DNA from: Comamonadaceae bacterium
GTDB taxonomy: Bacteria; Pseudomonadota; Gammaproteobacteria; Burkholderiales; Burkholderiaceae_C
Length of the DNA stretch: 16,393 nt
Direction: 5' to 3'
Assembly (NCBI GenBank): GCA_027490555.1
Contig: JAIXXW010000072.1
Span: 1 to 16,393 of the forward strand
Below are positions 1 to 7,141 of this stretch, one piece after another; position 1 is the stretch's first letter; each line of letters starts with the position of its first letter. The notes under the pieces were generated by a model that had not been told where the DNA came from, ran no database searches, and saw only the letters and a list, made by a program, of their open reading frames with translations. The translations under genes and the position numbers were made by a program.

Positions 1-242
1 AGCAGCACTTCGGTGCGGATGGCTTCGATTTCGGGGACGATCAGGTCGGGCTGGTAGCGGGCGATGGCCGCGCGCAGCGGGGCTTCATCGAGCATGCTGA
101 AGACACAAAACTCGTCGGCCACCTGCATGGCCGGCGCGCCCGCGTAGCTGTCGCAGGCGATGACGTGGCAGCCCAGGCGCTTGGCGCTGATCACGAATTC
201 TTTGCCGAGTTCGCCCGAGCCGAGCAAGAGAATTTTTTTCAC
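1..242 (-). CDS. purT: Formate-dependent GAR transformylase 2 (5' end, partial)
   Basis: This is the N-terminal 80 codons of PurT, which uses ATP and formate to formylate glycinamide ribonucleotide in purine synthesis; the rest lies beyond the left edge. The translation opens VKKILLLGSGELGKEF, the nucleotide-fold glycine motif of the PurT/PurK ATP-grasp family. It continues with DSYAGAPAMQVAD and then LIVPEIEAIRTEVL, both typical of PurT from memory of the E. coli protein. I chose the GTG at 242-240 because it gives the family's usual N-terminus. An AGGA about 8 bases upstream can serve as ribosome binding site. The GTG overlaps the TGA of the upstream kinase gene (GTGA), so the two are probably translationally coupled. 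The family call is firm; catalytic residues are outside the window. Confidence 0.9.
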   Translation of the reverse strand, partial: MKKILLLGSGELGKEFVISAKRLGCHVIACDSYAGAPAMQVADEFCVFSMLDEAPLRAAIARYQPDLIVPEIEAIRTEVL

Positions 243-1243
243 GATGGGTCCTGCTGGAAGCGGGTGTACAGGGCTTGCATTTGCGAGACCGTCAGGCGGT
301 TGCCGTGTTGGCTGACCACGGCTGCGGCGGTGCGGTTGGCCAGGGCGGCCGATCGTGCCGGCGTGAGGCCGTGGGTGATGCCGAACAAAAAGGTTCCGGC
401 AAACATGTCGCCTGCGCCGTTGGTGTCGACCGCCTGGGTGGGCACGGCGGGGACTTCGGTGCGTTGGTCGCCTTGCAACACGATGCAGCCCTGGGGCCCA
501 CGGGTCAGGCACACGGTTTGGGCCAGGGGCGCGAGCTGGGCGAGGACCGTGTCCAGGTCGGTGCTGCCGCACCAGGTCTGGGCTTCTTCTTCATTGGCAA
601 ACAGGTAGTCCAGACCGTCGCCGATCATGGCCTCCAGGCCTGCTTTGCAGAAATTGATCATGCTCACATCGCTGAGCGTGAGGGCCGTGGCCACCCGGTG
701 CTCCAGGGCGATCCGGCGACCTTCCACCGCGGCTTGCAGGCCAGTGGGCGAGGCGGCCAGGTAGCCTTCCATGTAATAGATGCGGGATTTGGCGATGTCC
801 TGCGGGTGCAGGGCGCTGCTGTCCAGTTGCGATGTGGCGCCCAGAAAGGTGCACATGCTGCGCTCGGCATCAGGTGTGACCAGCACCATGCAGCTGCCGG
901 TCTGGCCTGCGCTGGGGCGGGTGTGGCTGAGGTTGGTGGCCACGCCGTTGGCCAGCAGGTCTTGGGTGTAAAACTGGCCCAGCTCGTCGTCGGCCACCCG
1001 GCAGGAATAAAAAGCCTTGCCGCCCAGTTGCGCCAGCGCCACCACCGTGTTGCCCGCCGAACCGCCGCCGGTGCGCCGAGCATGCAGGCCTTGCACATGG
1101 GTGAGCAATTGGGCACGTTGGGGGGTGTCGATCAGCGTCATGTGCCGCTTGCTCACGCCCATGGCGCCCAGCAGCGCGTCAGAAACTTCGTATTCGGTAT
1201 CGACCAGGGCATTGCCGATGGCGTAAAGGTGGTAATGGGACAT
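239..1243 (-). CDS. PfkB-family kinase, probable adenosine kinase
   Basis: This is a 334-residue ribokinase/PfkB-family kinase that phosphorylates a sugar or nucleoside in the cytoplasm. The first PfkB signature is at about residues 59-85 (GGGSAGNTVVALAQLGG and following). FANEEE is at 215-220. The anion-hole and catalytic motif DTNGAGD ends at Asp279, the expected general base, followed by FAGTFLFGI. Length and N-terminus (YAIGNALVDTEYEV) resemble proteins usually annotated as adenosine kinase in Proteobacteria, and the coupling to purT (GTGA overlap) fits a purine role; the substrate is inferred, not shown. A weak -10 (TAAACT on the minus strand, 1276-1271) lies about 28 bases upstream with no good -35, so the gene may also be transcribed from radC, 79 bases upstream. 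An inosine/guanosine or sugar kinase remains possible. Confidence 0.85.
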   Translation of the reverse strand: MSHYHLYAIGNALVDTEYEVSDALLGAMGVSKRHMTLIDTPQRAQLLTHVQGLHARRTGGGSAGNTVVALAQLGGKAFYSCRVADDELGQFYTQDLLANGVATNLSHTRPSAGQTGSCMVLVTPDAERSMCTFLGATSQLDSSALHPQDIAKSRIYYMEGYLAASPTGLQAAVEGRRIALEHRVATALTLSDVSMINFCKAGLEAMIGDGLDYLFANEEEAQTWCGSTDLDTVLAQLAPLAQTVCLTRGPQGCIVLQGDQRTEVPAVPTQAVDTNGAGDMFAGTFLFGITHGLTPARSAALANRTAAAVVSQHGNRLTVSQMQALYTRFQQDPS

Positions 1244-1322
1244 GGTCGTGGGGCGCTGAAAAAAAAGACGAGTTTAGCCGTTCGATGGCCGCCACGACCG
1301 GACTTTCCCGCATGGGCATGCG

Positions 1323-1994
1323 CTACATGAGCCCTTGTTCCGCCATGGACAAGGCCTGCCCCTGCCCCACGATGATGTGGTCCAGCACGCGCACATCGAC
1401 CAGGGCCAATGAGGCCTTCAGGGTCTGTGTCAGGTGTTCGTCGGCCCGGCTGGGTTGGACCGAGCCGCTGGGGTGGTTGTGGCTCAGCACCACGGCGGCG
1501 GCCTGGTGGTGCAGGGCGCGCATGACGACCTCGCGCGGGTAGACACTGGTCTGGCTGAGGGTGCCGCGAAACAGCTCCTCCATGGCCAGCATGCGGTTTT
1601 GGTTGTCCAGAAACAGCACGGCAAAGACCTCGTGGTTTTTGTGCGCCAGTTGCAGCTGCAGGTAGTGCTTGACGGCATCGGGGGTGTGAAACACCGTGCG
1701 GTCTTTCAGGCGCTGGCTCAGGGCGCGGCGGGCGATCTCGAAGACGGCCAGCAGCTCGGCCTGTTTGGCCGGCCCCAGACCTTTGACCGCTTGCAGCGAC
1801 GCCACCGAGGCGTTCAAAAGCCCGGCCATGCCCTCGGGCCCCAGCAACTCTTGGGACAGCTGGAAGACGGTTTTTCCCGCCATGCCGGTGCGCAGCACAA
1901 TGGCCAGCAGCTCCACATCGCTCAGGGCCTGCGGGCCACGGGCCAGCAGTTTTTCGCGCGGACGCGCGTCGCTCGGCAAGTCCTTGATGCTCAT
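1323..1994 (-). CDS. radC: RadC-family JAMM/MPN domain protein
   Basis: This 223-residue protein is a full-length RadC (UPF0758). An N-terminal helix-hairpin-helix region (LQAVKGLGPAKQAELLA, residues 67-83) suggests DNA contact. A C-terminal MPN domain carries the metal-binding JAMM signature: HNHPSG at 172-177, then PSRAD with the Asp ligand at 185. The original link to DNA repair is not well supported for the family, so biochemical function is uncertain. The ATG at 1994 has a strong Shine-Dalgarno (GGAGG on the minus strand, 2007-2003) 8 bases upstream, which fixes the start. It is divergent from fkpB and precedes the PfkB kinase on the same strand, a conserved but functionally unexplained chromosomal gene. 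Confidence 0.95.
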   Translation of the reverse strand: MSIKDLPSDARPREKLLARGPQALSDVELLAIVLRTGMAGKTVFQLSQELLGPEGMAGLLNASVASLQAVKGLGPAKQAELLAVFEIARRALSQRLKDRTVFHTPDAVKHYLQLQLAHKNHEVFAVLFLDNQNRMLAMEELFRGTLSQTSVYPREVVMRALHHQAAAVVLSHNHPSGSVQPSRADEHLTQTLKASLALVDVRVLDHIIVGQGQALSMAEQGLM

Positions 1995-2040
1995 CGCACG
2001 CCCCTCCCTGGAGCCGCCAGCGGTCCAGCTTGCCCCTTGG

Positions 2041-2070
2041 TTGGGACGGGTTGGCCGGGCTTTTTACAAT
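2041..2070 (+). promoter_or_regulatory. Putative sigma-70 promoter of fkpB-ispH
   Basis: A -35-like TTGGGA (2041-2046) is followed after 18 bases by TACAAT (2065-2070), one mismatch from the TATAAT consensus. The implied transcript starts near 2077, about 47 bases before the fkpB ATG. It lies in the 129-base divergent gap between radC and fkpB. No other candidate in the gap is as good. Confidence 0.55.
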
Positions 2071-2123
2071 AGTGGCTTGTTTATGCCTGTTTGGCCGCTT
2101 GGGCGGCATTCCAGAAAACCCTT

Positions 2124-2567
2124 ATGGCCATTGTCGAACCCGGTTCCTTTCTGACGCTTCACTACCGCCTGGCAGGGCCGCAGGGGGACATCATCAACAC
2201 CTTCAATGACAAACCTGCGACCTTGTCGCTGGGTTCGGGCACCTTGTCACCGGCCGTCGAGCAGCGCCTGCTGGGCATGGCCGAGGGCACGCGGGCGGTG
2301 CTGGACATTCCGGCGGGTGAGGCTTTTGGCGAACACATTCCCGACATGCAGCAATGGGTGGCCCGCAAGCTGCTGGACCAATTGGGCGACCCGACCGAGC
2401 AATACGCGGTGGGCGATGTGGTGCAATTCCCCACGCCCGATGGTCTGGGCTCGTATGCCGGGACGGTGCTGCAAGTGGGCCCAGAGGGCGCGGTGTTGTT
2501 TGACTTCAACCACCCGCTGGCCGGTCAGCCTGTGACCTTCGAAGTTGAACTGATTGGAGTGCTGTGA
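2124..2567 (+). CDS. fkpB: FKBP-type peptidyl-prolyl cis-trans isomerase, SlpA type
   Basis: This is a 147-residue single-domain FKBP-type proline isomerase of the SlpA/FkpB group, with an FKBP core interrupted by an insert-in-flap chaperone domain. Visible family marks are VEPGSFLTLHYRLA at the start, GEAFGEHIPDMQQWV in the flap, and the C-terminal DFNHPLAGQPVTFEVELIGVL, which is nearly the E. coli SlpA ending from memory. The frame stays open upstream to a TTG at 2091, but the ATG at 2124 gives the family N-terminus and was preferred; no clear Shine-Dalgarno is visible. The gene overlaps ispH by one base (TGATG), repeating the fkpB-ispH pairing of E. coli. It is cytoplasmic, with no signal peptide. 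Confidence 0.92.
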   Translation: MAIVEPGSFLTLHYRLAGPQGDIINTFNDKPATLSLGSGTLSPAVEQRLLGMAEGTRAVLDIPAGEAFGEHIPDMQQWVARKLLDQLGDPTEQYAVGDVVQFPTPDGLGSYAGTVLQVGPEGAVLFDFNHPLAGQPVTFEVELIGVL

Positions 2568-3499
2568 TGACCTCTGAAGTGCTTTTGGCAGAGCCCCGTG
2601 GCTTTTGCGCCGGGGTGGACCGTGCGATCGACATCGTGGAGCACGCCCTGGCCAAGTTTGGCCGCCCCATCTATGTGCGCCACGAGATCGTGCACAACAC
2701 CTATGTGGTGAACGACCTGATCGCCAAGGGCGCCATCTTCATCGAGGAGCTGGCCGATGTGCCCCCCGGGGCCACCCTGATCTTCAGCGCCCATGGCGTG
2801 AGCCGGGCCATCCAGGAAGAGGCCGAACAACGCGGGTTCAGGATTTTTGATGCCACCTGCCCGCTGGTCAGCAAGGTGCATGTGGAGCTGGCCAAGCTGC
2901 ACAAAGAGGGTTATGAGTTCATCATGATCGGCCACAAGGGCCACCCCGAGGTGGAGGGCACCATGGGCCAGCTCGACAGCGGCATCCACCTGGTCGAAGA
3001 CGTGGCAGACGTGGCCAAGGTGCAACCGGCCCAGACGGAACTGCTGGCGGTGGTCACGCAGACCACCCTGAGCGTGGACGACGCGGCCGAAATCGTGGCG
3101 GCTGTGCGGGCCCGCTTCCCGCAGGTGCGCGAGCCCAAGCAGCAAGACATTTGCTATGCCACCCAGAACCGCCAAGACGCCGTCAAGCTGATGAGCCCCC
3201 TGGTGGATGTGGTGGTCGTGGTGGGCAGCCCCACCAGCTCCAACAGCAACCGCCTGCGCGAGTTGGCCGACCGCCTGGGCACACCCGCTTACATGGTGGA
3301 CAGCGCGGCCGATTTGCAGGAATCCTGGTTTGACGGGGTCCAAAAAGTCGGGCTGACAGCGGGCGCCTCGGCCCCGGATGTGCTGGTGCAGGAGGTGATC
3401 GCACGCCTGCGGACGCTGGGCGCGGTGTCGGTGCGAACCTTGGACGGCATCCAGGAGACCATCAAGTTCCCATTGCCCAAAGGCCTCAAGCTCGATTGA
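2567..3499 (+). CDS. ispH: 4-hydroxy-3-methylbut-2-enyl diphosphate reductase
   Basis: IspH (LytB) carries out the last step of the MEP pathway, reducing HMBPP to IPP and DMAPP with a [4Fe-4S] cluster. The 310-residue product has the three cluster cysteines: Cys14 (RGFCAGVDRA), Cys98 (DATCPLVSKVH) and Cys196 (DICYATQNRQ). The proton-relay Glu lies in GHPEVEGTMGQ (Glu130). His43 (HNTYVV), His76 (SAHGVS) and the substrate-binding SPTSSNSNR (221-229) are also present, so it should be active. I chose ATG 2567 over GTG 2564 because GGAG at 2556-2559 is ideally spaced and the ATG overlaps the fkpB stop. It is probably cotranscribed with fkpB. A short GC hairpin without a T-tract (arms 3502-3507 and 3517-3522) follows the stop. 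Confidence 0.97.
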   Translation: MTSEVLLAEPRGFCAGVDRAIDIVEHALAKFGRPIYVRHEIVHNTYVVNDLIAKGAIFIEELADVPPGATLIFSAHGVSRAIQEEAEQRGFRIFDATCPLVSKVHVELAKLHKEGYEFIMIGHKGHPEVEGTMGQLDSGIHLVEDVADVAKVQPAQTELLAVVTQTTLSVDDAAEIVAAVRARFPQVREPKQQDICYATQNRQDAVKLMSPLVDVVVVVGSPTSSNSNRLRELADRLGTPAYMVDSAADLQESWFDGVQKVGLTAGASAPDVLVQEVIARLRTLGAVSVRTLDGIQETIKFPLPKGLKLD

Positions 3500-3536
3500 G
3501 GCCCGCCCGCTGCCGTGGCGGGGCATCGGGCATCAC

Positions 3537-3542
3537 TACAAT
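3537..3542 (+). promoter_or_regulatory. Candidate -10 box of serS, predicting a leaderless mRNA
   Basis: TACAAT at 3537-3542 is a near-consensus -10 element ending six bases before the serS ATG. Transcription would start at or near the A of the ATG at 3549. No Shine-Dalgarno precedes that ATG, and the -35 region (about 3514-3519) is poor. This is a prediction from sequence only. Confidence 0.4.
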
Positions 3543-3548
3543 CCCATC

Positions 3549-4856
3549 ATGCTTGACATTGTTCTACTCCGCAAAGATCTGGACGCCGCTGTGGCGCGTT
3601 TGCAGACCCGTAAAAATCCCCAGCCTTTCCTGAATGTGGCGGCCTTCCGTGCCTTGGAGGGTGAGCGCAAAACCCTGCAGACCCGCACCGAAGAGCTGCA
3701 AAGTCAGCGCAACAGCCTGTCCAAACAGATCGGCATGCTCAAGGGCAAGGGCCAGCACGCCGAGGCCGATGCGGTCATGGCGCAAGTGGGGGCCATCAAG
3801 GCCGAGCTCGATGCCTCGGCCCAGCGGCTGGAGGTGATCCAGGCCGAATTGCAAACCCTGTTGCTGGCCGTGCCCAATTTGCCCCACGAGAGCGTGCCCG
3901 TGGGCAGCGACGAGCAGGGCAACGTGGAAGTGCGCCGCTGGGGCACGGTGCGCGATTTTGATTTCGAGATCAAGGACCATGTGGACATTGGCGAGAAACT
4001 GGGCCTGGACTTTGAGACCGGCACCAAGCTGACCGGTTCGCGCTTCACGTTCATGCGCGGTCCGGTCGCCCGTTTGCACCGTGCGCTGGCGCAGTTCATG
4101 CTGGATGTGCAGACCGGCGAACACGGCTACACCGAGTGCTACACGCCGTACATCGTGAACGCCGACACCTTGCGCGGCACAGGCCAGTTGCCCAAATTCG
4201 AGGCCGACCTGTTTGCCGCCAACAAGGGCGGCCAAGAAGGCGAGGAAAGCCAGGCGCTGTACCTGATCCCCACCTCGGAGGTGACGCTCACCAACATCGT
4301 GCGGGACGAAGTGCTGGCCGAAAGCGATTTGCCGATCAAGTTGACCGCGCACACCCCGTGCTTCCGCTCCGAGGCGGGCAGCGGCGGGCGCGATGTGCGC
4401 GGCCTGATCCGCCAGCACCAGTTTGACAAGGTCGAGATGGTGCAGATCGTGCACCCCGACCACAGCGACCAGGCCCTGGAAGAGATGACGCGCCATGCCG
4501 AAGCCATCTTGCAAAAACTCGGCCTGCCGTACCGCGTGATGAGCCTGTGCACCGGCGACATGGGCTTTGGTGCCAGCAAGACCTATGACCTGGAGGTCTG
4601 GGTGCCCGCGCAAAATACCTACCGCGAGATCAGCTCGGTCTCCAACTGCGAGGCTTTCCAGGCACGTCGCCTGCAAGCGCGCTTCAAAAACGCACAGGGC
4701 AAGAACGAACTGGTGCACACCCTCAATGGCTCGGGCCTGGCCGTGGGCCGCGCGCTGGTGGCGGTGCTGGAGAATTACCAGAATGCCGACGGCTCGGTCA
4801 CGGTGCCCGAGGTCCTGCGTCCTTACCTGGGCGGTCTGGAGACCCTGAGGGCCTGA
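3549..4856 (+). CDS. serS: Serine--tRNA ligase
   Basis: Seryl-tRNA synthetase charges tRNA-Ser (and tRNA-Sec where present) with serine. The 435-residue length is typical of bacterial SerRS. Residues 30-105 form the charged alpha-helical coiled-coil arm that contacts the long variable arm of tRNA-Ser. The class II core follows: the TSE motif (PTSEV, 241-245), motif 2 (CFRSEAGSGGRDVRGLIRQ, 271-289) and motif 3 (VHTLNGSGLAVGRALVAVLE, 389-408). The start at 3549 gives the standard MLDIVLLRKD N-terminus. Its own substrate, tRNA-Ser(CGA), is encoded 34 bases downstream on the same strand. The call is firm. Confidence 0.97.
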   Translation: MLDIVLLRKDLDAAVARLQTRKNPQPFLNVAAFRALEGERKTLQTRTEELQSQRNSLSKQIGMLKGKGQHAEADAVMAQVGAIKAELDASAQRLEVIQAELQTLLLAVPNLPHESVPVGSDEQGNVEVRRWGTVRDFDFEIKDHVDIGEKLGLDFETGTKLTGSRFTFMRGPVARLHRALAQFMLDVQTGEHGYTECYTPYIVNADTLRGTGQLPKFEADLFAANKGGQEGEESQALYLIPTSEVTLTNIVRDEVLAESDLPIKLTAHTPCFRSEAGSGGRDVRGLIRQHQFDKVEMVQIVHPDHSDQALEEMTRHAEAILQKLGLPYRVMSLCTGDMGFGASKTYDLEVWVPAQNTYREISSVSNCEAFQARRLQARFKNAQGKNELVHTLNGSGLAVGRALVAVLENYQNADGSVTVPEVLRPYLGGLETLRA

Positions 4857-4862
4857 TAGAAT
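4857..4862 (+). promoter_or_regulatory. Possible -10 box for tRNA-Ser
   Basis: TAGAAT directly after the serS stop codon would start transcription near 4869, about 22 bases before the tRNA. The matching -35 region inside serS is weak, so readthrough from serS is an alternative source of the tRNA. Confidence 0.3.
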
Positions 4863-4890
4863 ACCGGCTTCGATGCATCGCACCGTATCC

Positions 4891-4980
<90 letters not shown>

Positions 4981-5130
4981 AAACAAGTCCTGCACACTCG
5001 CTCAGCCGGGTTGTCAGGCGCTCAGAGCCCCGATTTTGAAACCATTGTTGTGCGCCATTCGCGAGGGGACTTGTCACGGTTGACCCGATAGAAGACGCTG
5101 GGGTCATTCAAGGTCTGCGGTGCTCATGCC

Positions 5131-6051
5131 TTATTCCTGTACAGCTGACCACACCTTTTCAGCGAGAGGGCTCATCTCAGCCTTTTGCCGGTAAAGGCGT
5201 ATCTCTATTTCTGACCAGTCGTGGACGGCACGGGTTGCCGGAACCAATTGACCGAGTGTTAACTCTCCTTCAATCAGGCTACGCGGTAGCCAAGCTACAC
5301 CGCGGCCCTCCAATGCCAATGTCTTGAGCAGGTAGGCGTTGTGGGCGCTGAAGACCACCGACGTTGGCGCGCGGATGGACCGGACTTTGCCCTGATGGGT
5401 CCTGGCCAGGATGCGGCCAAGCATGGAGGAGTCGCTGTATTCCAGCAAGGGGACGAGGTCGCTCCCATCGATCCGGTAGATGGCTTGGCCCTTGGCCTTG
5501 GGTGCGCATACAGGCACCAACTCGTCCTTTCCCAAAGAATGCATGGGATAGGCTGATTCGTCGAGCTTGGTGGCCACCGCAGCATGTCCATAGCACAGCA
5601 AGAACTGCACTTTGCGTTGCAGCATCAGTTCTTCGCAATCGTCGTAGCTGTCAGAGAGAGTTTGAATCTGACCCAGGCGCAGGCGGGATTCCAGTCGGCT
5701 GAGCCATCCAGGAAAGAAGGAAAGTGACAAGGAGTGCGTGCTGGCAAAGCGAAGGCGTGCATTGGACTGGTCGTGCGCAGCACGCGCCTTGATGCGGGCA
5801 GCCTCCAGGTGGGCGACGATCGCACGGGTGTGATGGAGGAACTCATGCCCAGCGTCGGTCAGGGCCACGGGATGGGAATTTCGGTCCACCAGCACCACGT
5901 CAGCCCACTCCTCCAAAGCTCGGATGTGGCGACTGAGGGCAGGCTGAGCGATGTACCGCGCATCGGCCGCGCGTGAGAAGTGCTGGTGGTCTGCCAGTGC
6001 CATGAAGTCCCACAGCCACTGCACATCCAGAGGTTTTTGATCAATGCTCAT
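5131..6051 (-). CDS. LysR-family regulator (YjiE/HypT-like), divergent from the tartrate-type operon
   Basis: This 306-residue LysR-type regulator is probably the local controller of the divergent operon. The N-terminal winged helix-turn-helix is clear (WLWDFMALADHQHFSRAADA, residues 12-31, then AQPALSRHIRALEEW, 35-49). A linker helix and a periplasmic-binding-like effector domain follow. Phrases such as STHSLSLSFFPGWLSRL, DELVPVCAP and GRGVAWLPRSLIEGEL resemble the E. coli YjiE/HypT subfamily from memory; that resemblance does not fix the effector. The frame is open upstream to 6171, but ATG 6051 starts at the normal distance before the HTH and was chosen. No strong Shine-Dalgarno is visible. 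The 96-base gap to the divergent gene holds a good operator candidate. A diacid such as tartrate is the inferred inducer. Confidence 0.88.
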   Translation of the reverse strand: MSIDQKPLDVQWLWDFMALADHQHFSRAADARYIAQPALSRHIRALEEWADVVLVDRNSHPVALTDAGHEFLHHTRAIVAHLEAARIKARAAHDQSNARLRFASTHSLSLSFFPGWLSRLESRLRLGQIQTLSDSYDDCEELMLQRKVQFLLCYGHAAVATKLDESAYPMHSLGKDELVPVCAPKAKGQAIYRIDGSDLVPLLEYSDSSMLGRILARTHQGKVRSIRAPTSVVFSAHNAYLLKTLALEGRGVAWLPRSLIEGELTLGQLVPATRAVHDWSEIEIRLYRQKAEMSPLAEKVWSAVQE

Positions 6052-6073
6052 TGGTGTCTTGCGCTCGAAGATA

Positions 6074-6094
6074 AATACATGCGTTTTTAGTATT
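6074..6094. promoter_or_regulatory. Candidate LysR operator between divergent genes
   Basis: AATAC (6074-6078) and GTATT (6090-6094) form a perfect inverted repeat with an 11-base AT-rich spacer, near the middle of the 96-base gap between the LysR gene and the DapA-family gene. The arms contain the ATAC/GTAT core of the classical LysR consensus, but the spacer is 11 rather than 7. A -35-like TTGGAC (6093-6098) overlaps the right arm and has no good -10 at standard spacing. That would fit activator-dependent transcription of the operon. Confidence 0.5.
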
Positions 6095-6147
6095 GGACCC
6101 TGACCGTGGCTGCCGCGACCATAGGACTTTCCCACCTCAACCCTTCC

Positions 6148-7101
6148 ATGAAACAGATCCAAATGCCGCAAATCAGCAACTATCGGGGCATCATCCCCGC
6201 TATTTCATGTCCCTTCACCCCCGACCATCGCATCGACGAGCCAGCCCTGCGACGCCTCGCTTCCTGGTTGGCCAGCCATGAGGGTGTGGTCGCCGTCATG
6301 ACCAATGGCCACACGGGTGAGGTTTTTTCACTGACCCCTGCTGAACGTGCTGAGGTGACGCGCATCGTCGCGGACGAACTCAAGGGCAAGACACCCGTGA
6401 TTTCGTCCATTGTTTGCGAGGGCCTGAGCGACGCTGCTGATCATGTCCGTGCCGCGCGTGACGCAGGTGCCGTAGCGCTCGATGTGATGCCGCCCCACCA
6501 TTGGCTGCGATTTGGCTTTAGCGCTGGCCATGCAATGCAGTATTTCGAGGCGATCCACCGCGCCGCTCCCGATTTGGACTTGGTTTGCCACGTCTATCCT
6601 GCCTGGACCCGTGCCTCCTACTCCTCGGCGCTGCTTGCTGACTTGGCGCGTCTGCCTTACCTGCAAGCATTCAAGGTCGGCCAGCGCGACATGAACAAGT
6701 ACGCCCGGGACATCCAGGCCATCCGCGAGGCCGATGCCTCCAAAGCCATTCTGACCTGCCACGACGAATATCTGCTGGCGTCCATGGTGCAGGGCGTGGA
6801 CGGTGCACTGGTGGGTTTTGCCACATTCATTCCGCAACTGATCATCGACCTGTGGAATGCCGTCAAGGCCGGGGACCTCCACAAGGCCATGGCCGTGCAG
6901 GCCATCATCACACCGCTCAAGGACGCGGTCTATGGCGGTGGCGAGCCCACGGGCGAGGCGCACGCGCGCATGAAAGGCGGTATGTATTTGGCCGGTGTGC
7001 TGGATGTGCCGACCGTGCGTCCCCCCACCCATGCACCCTCAGAACAGGAAATGGCAGTCCTGCGTGCCGCCGTGGCACAGGCCGGATTGCTCAAGCGTTG
7101 A
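6148..7101 (+). CDS. DapA/NAL-superfamily lyase, substrate unknown
   Basis: This 317-residue class I (Schiff-base) aldolase/dehydratase belongs to the dihydrodipicolinate synthase and N-acetylneuraminate lyase superfamily. The expected catalytic pair is present: Tyr150 (CHVYPAW) and Schiff-base Lys176 (LQAFKVGQ), 26 residues apart. Arg155 sits at the offset of the carboxylate-binding Arg of DHDPS. The usual GTTGE loop reads GHTGE (54-58), with His replacing the first Thr, so true DHDPS activity is unlikely. It opens the operon with Bug, SDR and tarD, suggesting action on a hydroxy- or keto-acid. I chose ATG 6148; the frame is open to GTG 6106, ATG 6163 is also possible, and none has a clear Shine-Dalgarno. 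The product is soluble and cytoplasmic. Confidence 0.85.
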   Translation: MKQIQMPQISNYRGIIPAISCPFTPDHRIDEPALRRLASWLASHEGVVAVMTNGHTGEVFSLTPAERAEVTRIVADELKGKTPVISSIVCEGLSDAADHVRAARDAGAVALDVMPPHHWLRFGFSAGHAMQYFEAIHRAAPDLDLVCHVYPAWTRASYSSALLADLARLPYLQAFKVGQRDMNKYARDIQAIREADASKAILTCHDEYLLASMVQGVDGALVGFATFIPQLIIDLWNAVKAGDLHKAMAVQAIITPLKDAVYGGGEPTGEAHARMKGGMYLAGVLDVPTVRPPTHAPSEQEMAVLRAAVAQAGLLKR

Positions 7102-7141
7102 TTTTTTCAATCGTTATCACTCACCCACTGGAGACAAGACC

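Noticed and set aside
275..1330. 351-codon plus-strand frame antisense to the PfkB kinase
   Set aside because: Shadow frame; the opposite strand has clear PfkB motifs and good start and stop overlaps.
4981..5130. Search for an intrinsic terminator after tRNA-Ser
   Set aside because: Only weak, imperfect GC repeats near 5016-5031 and no stem followed by a T-run on either strand.
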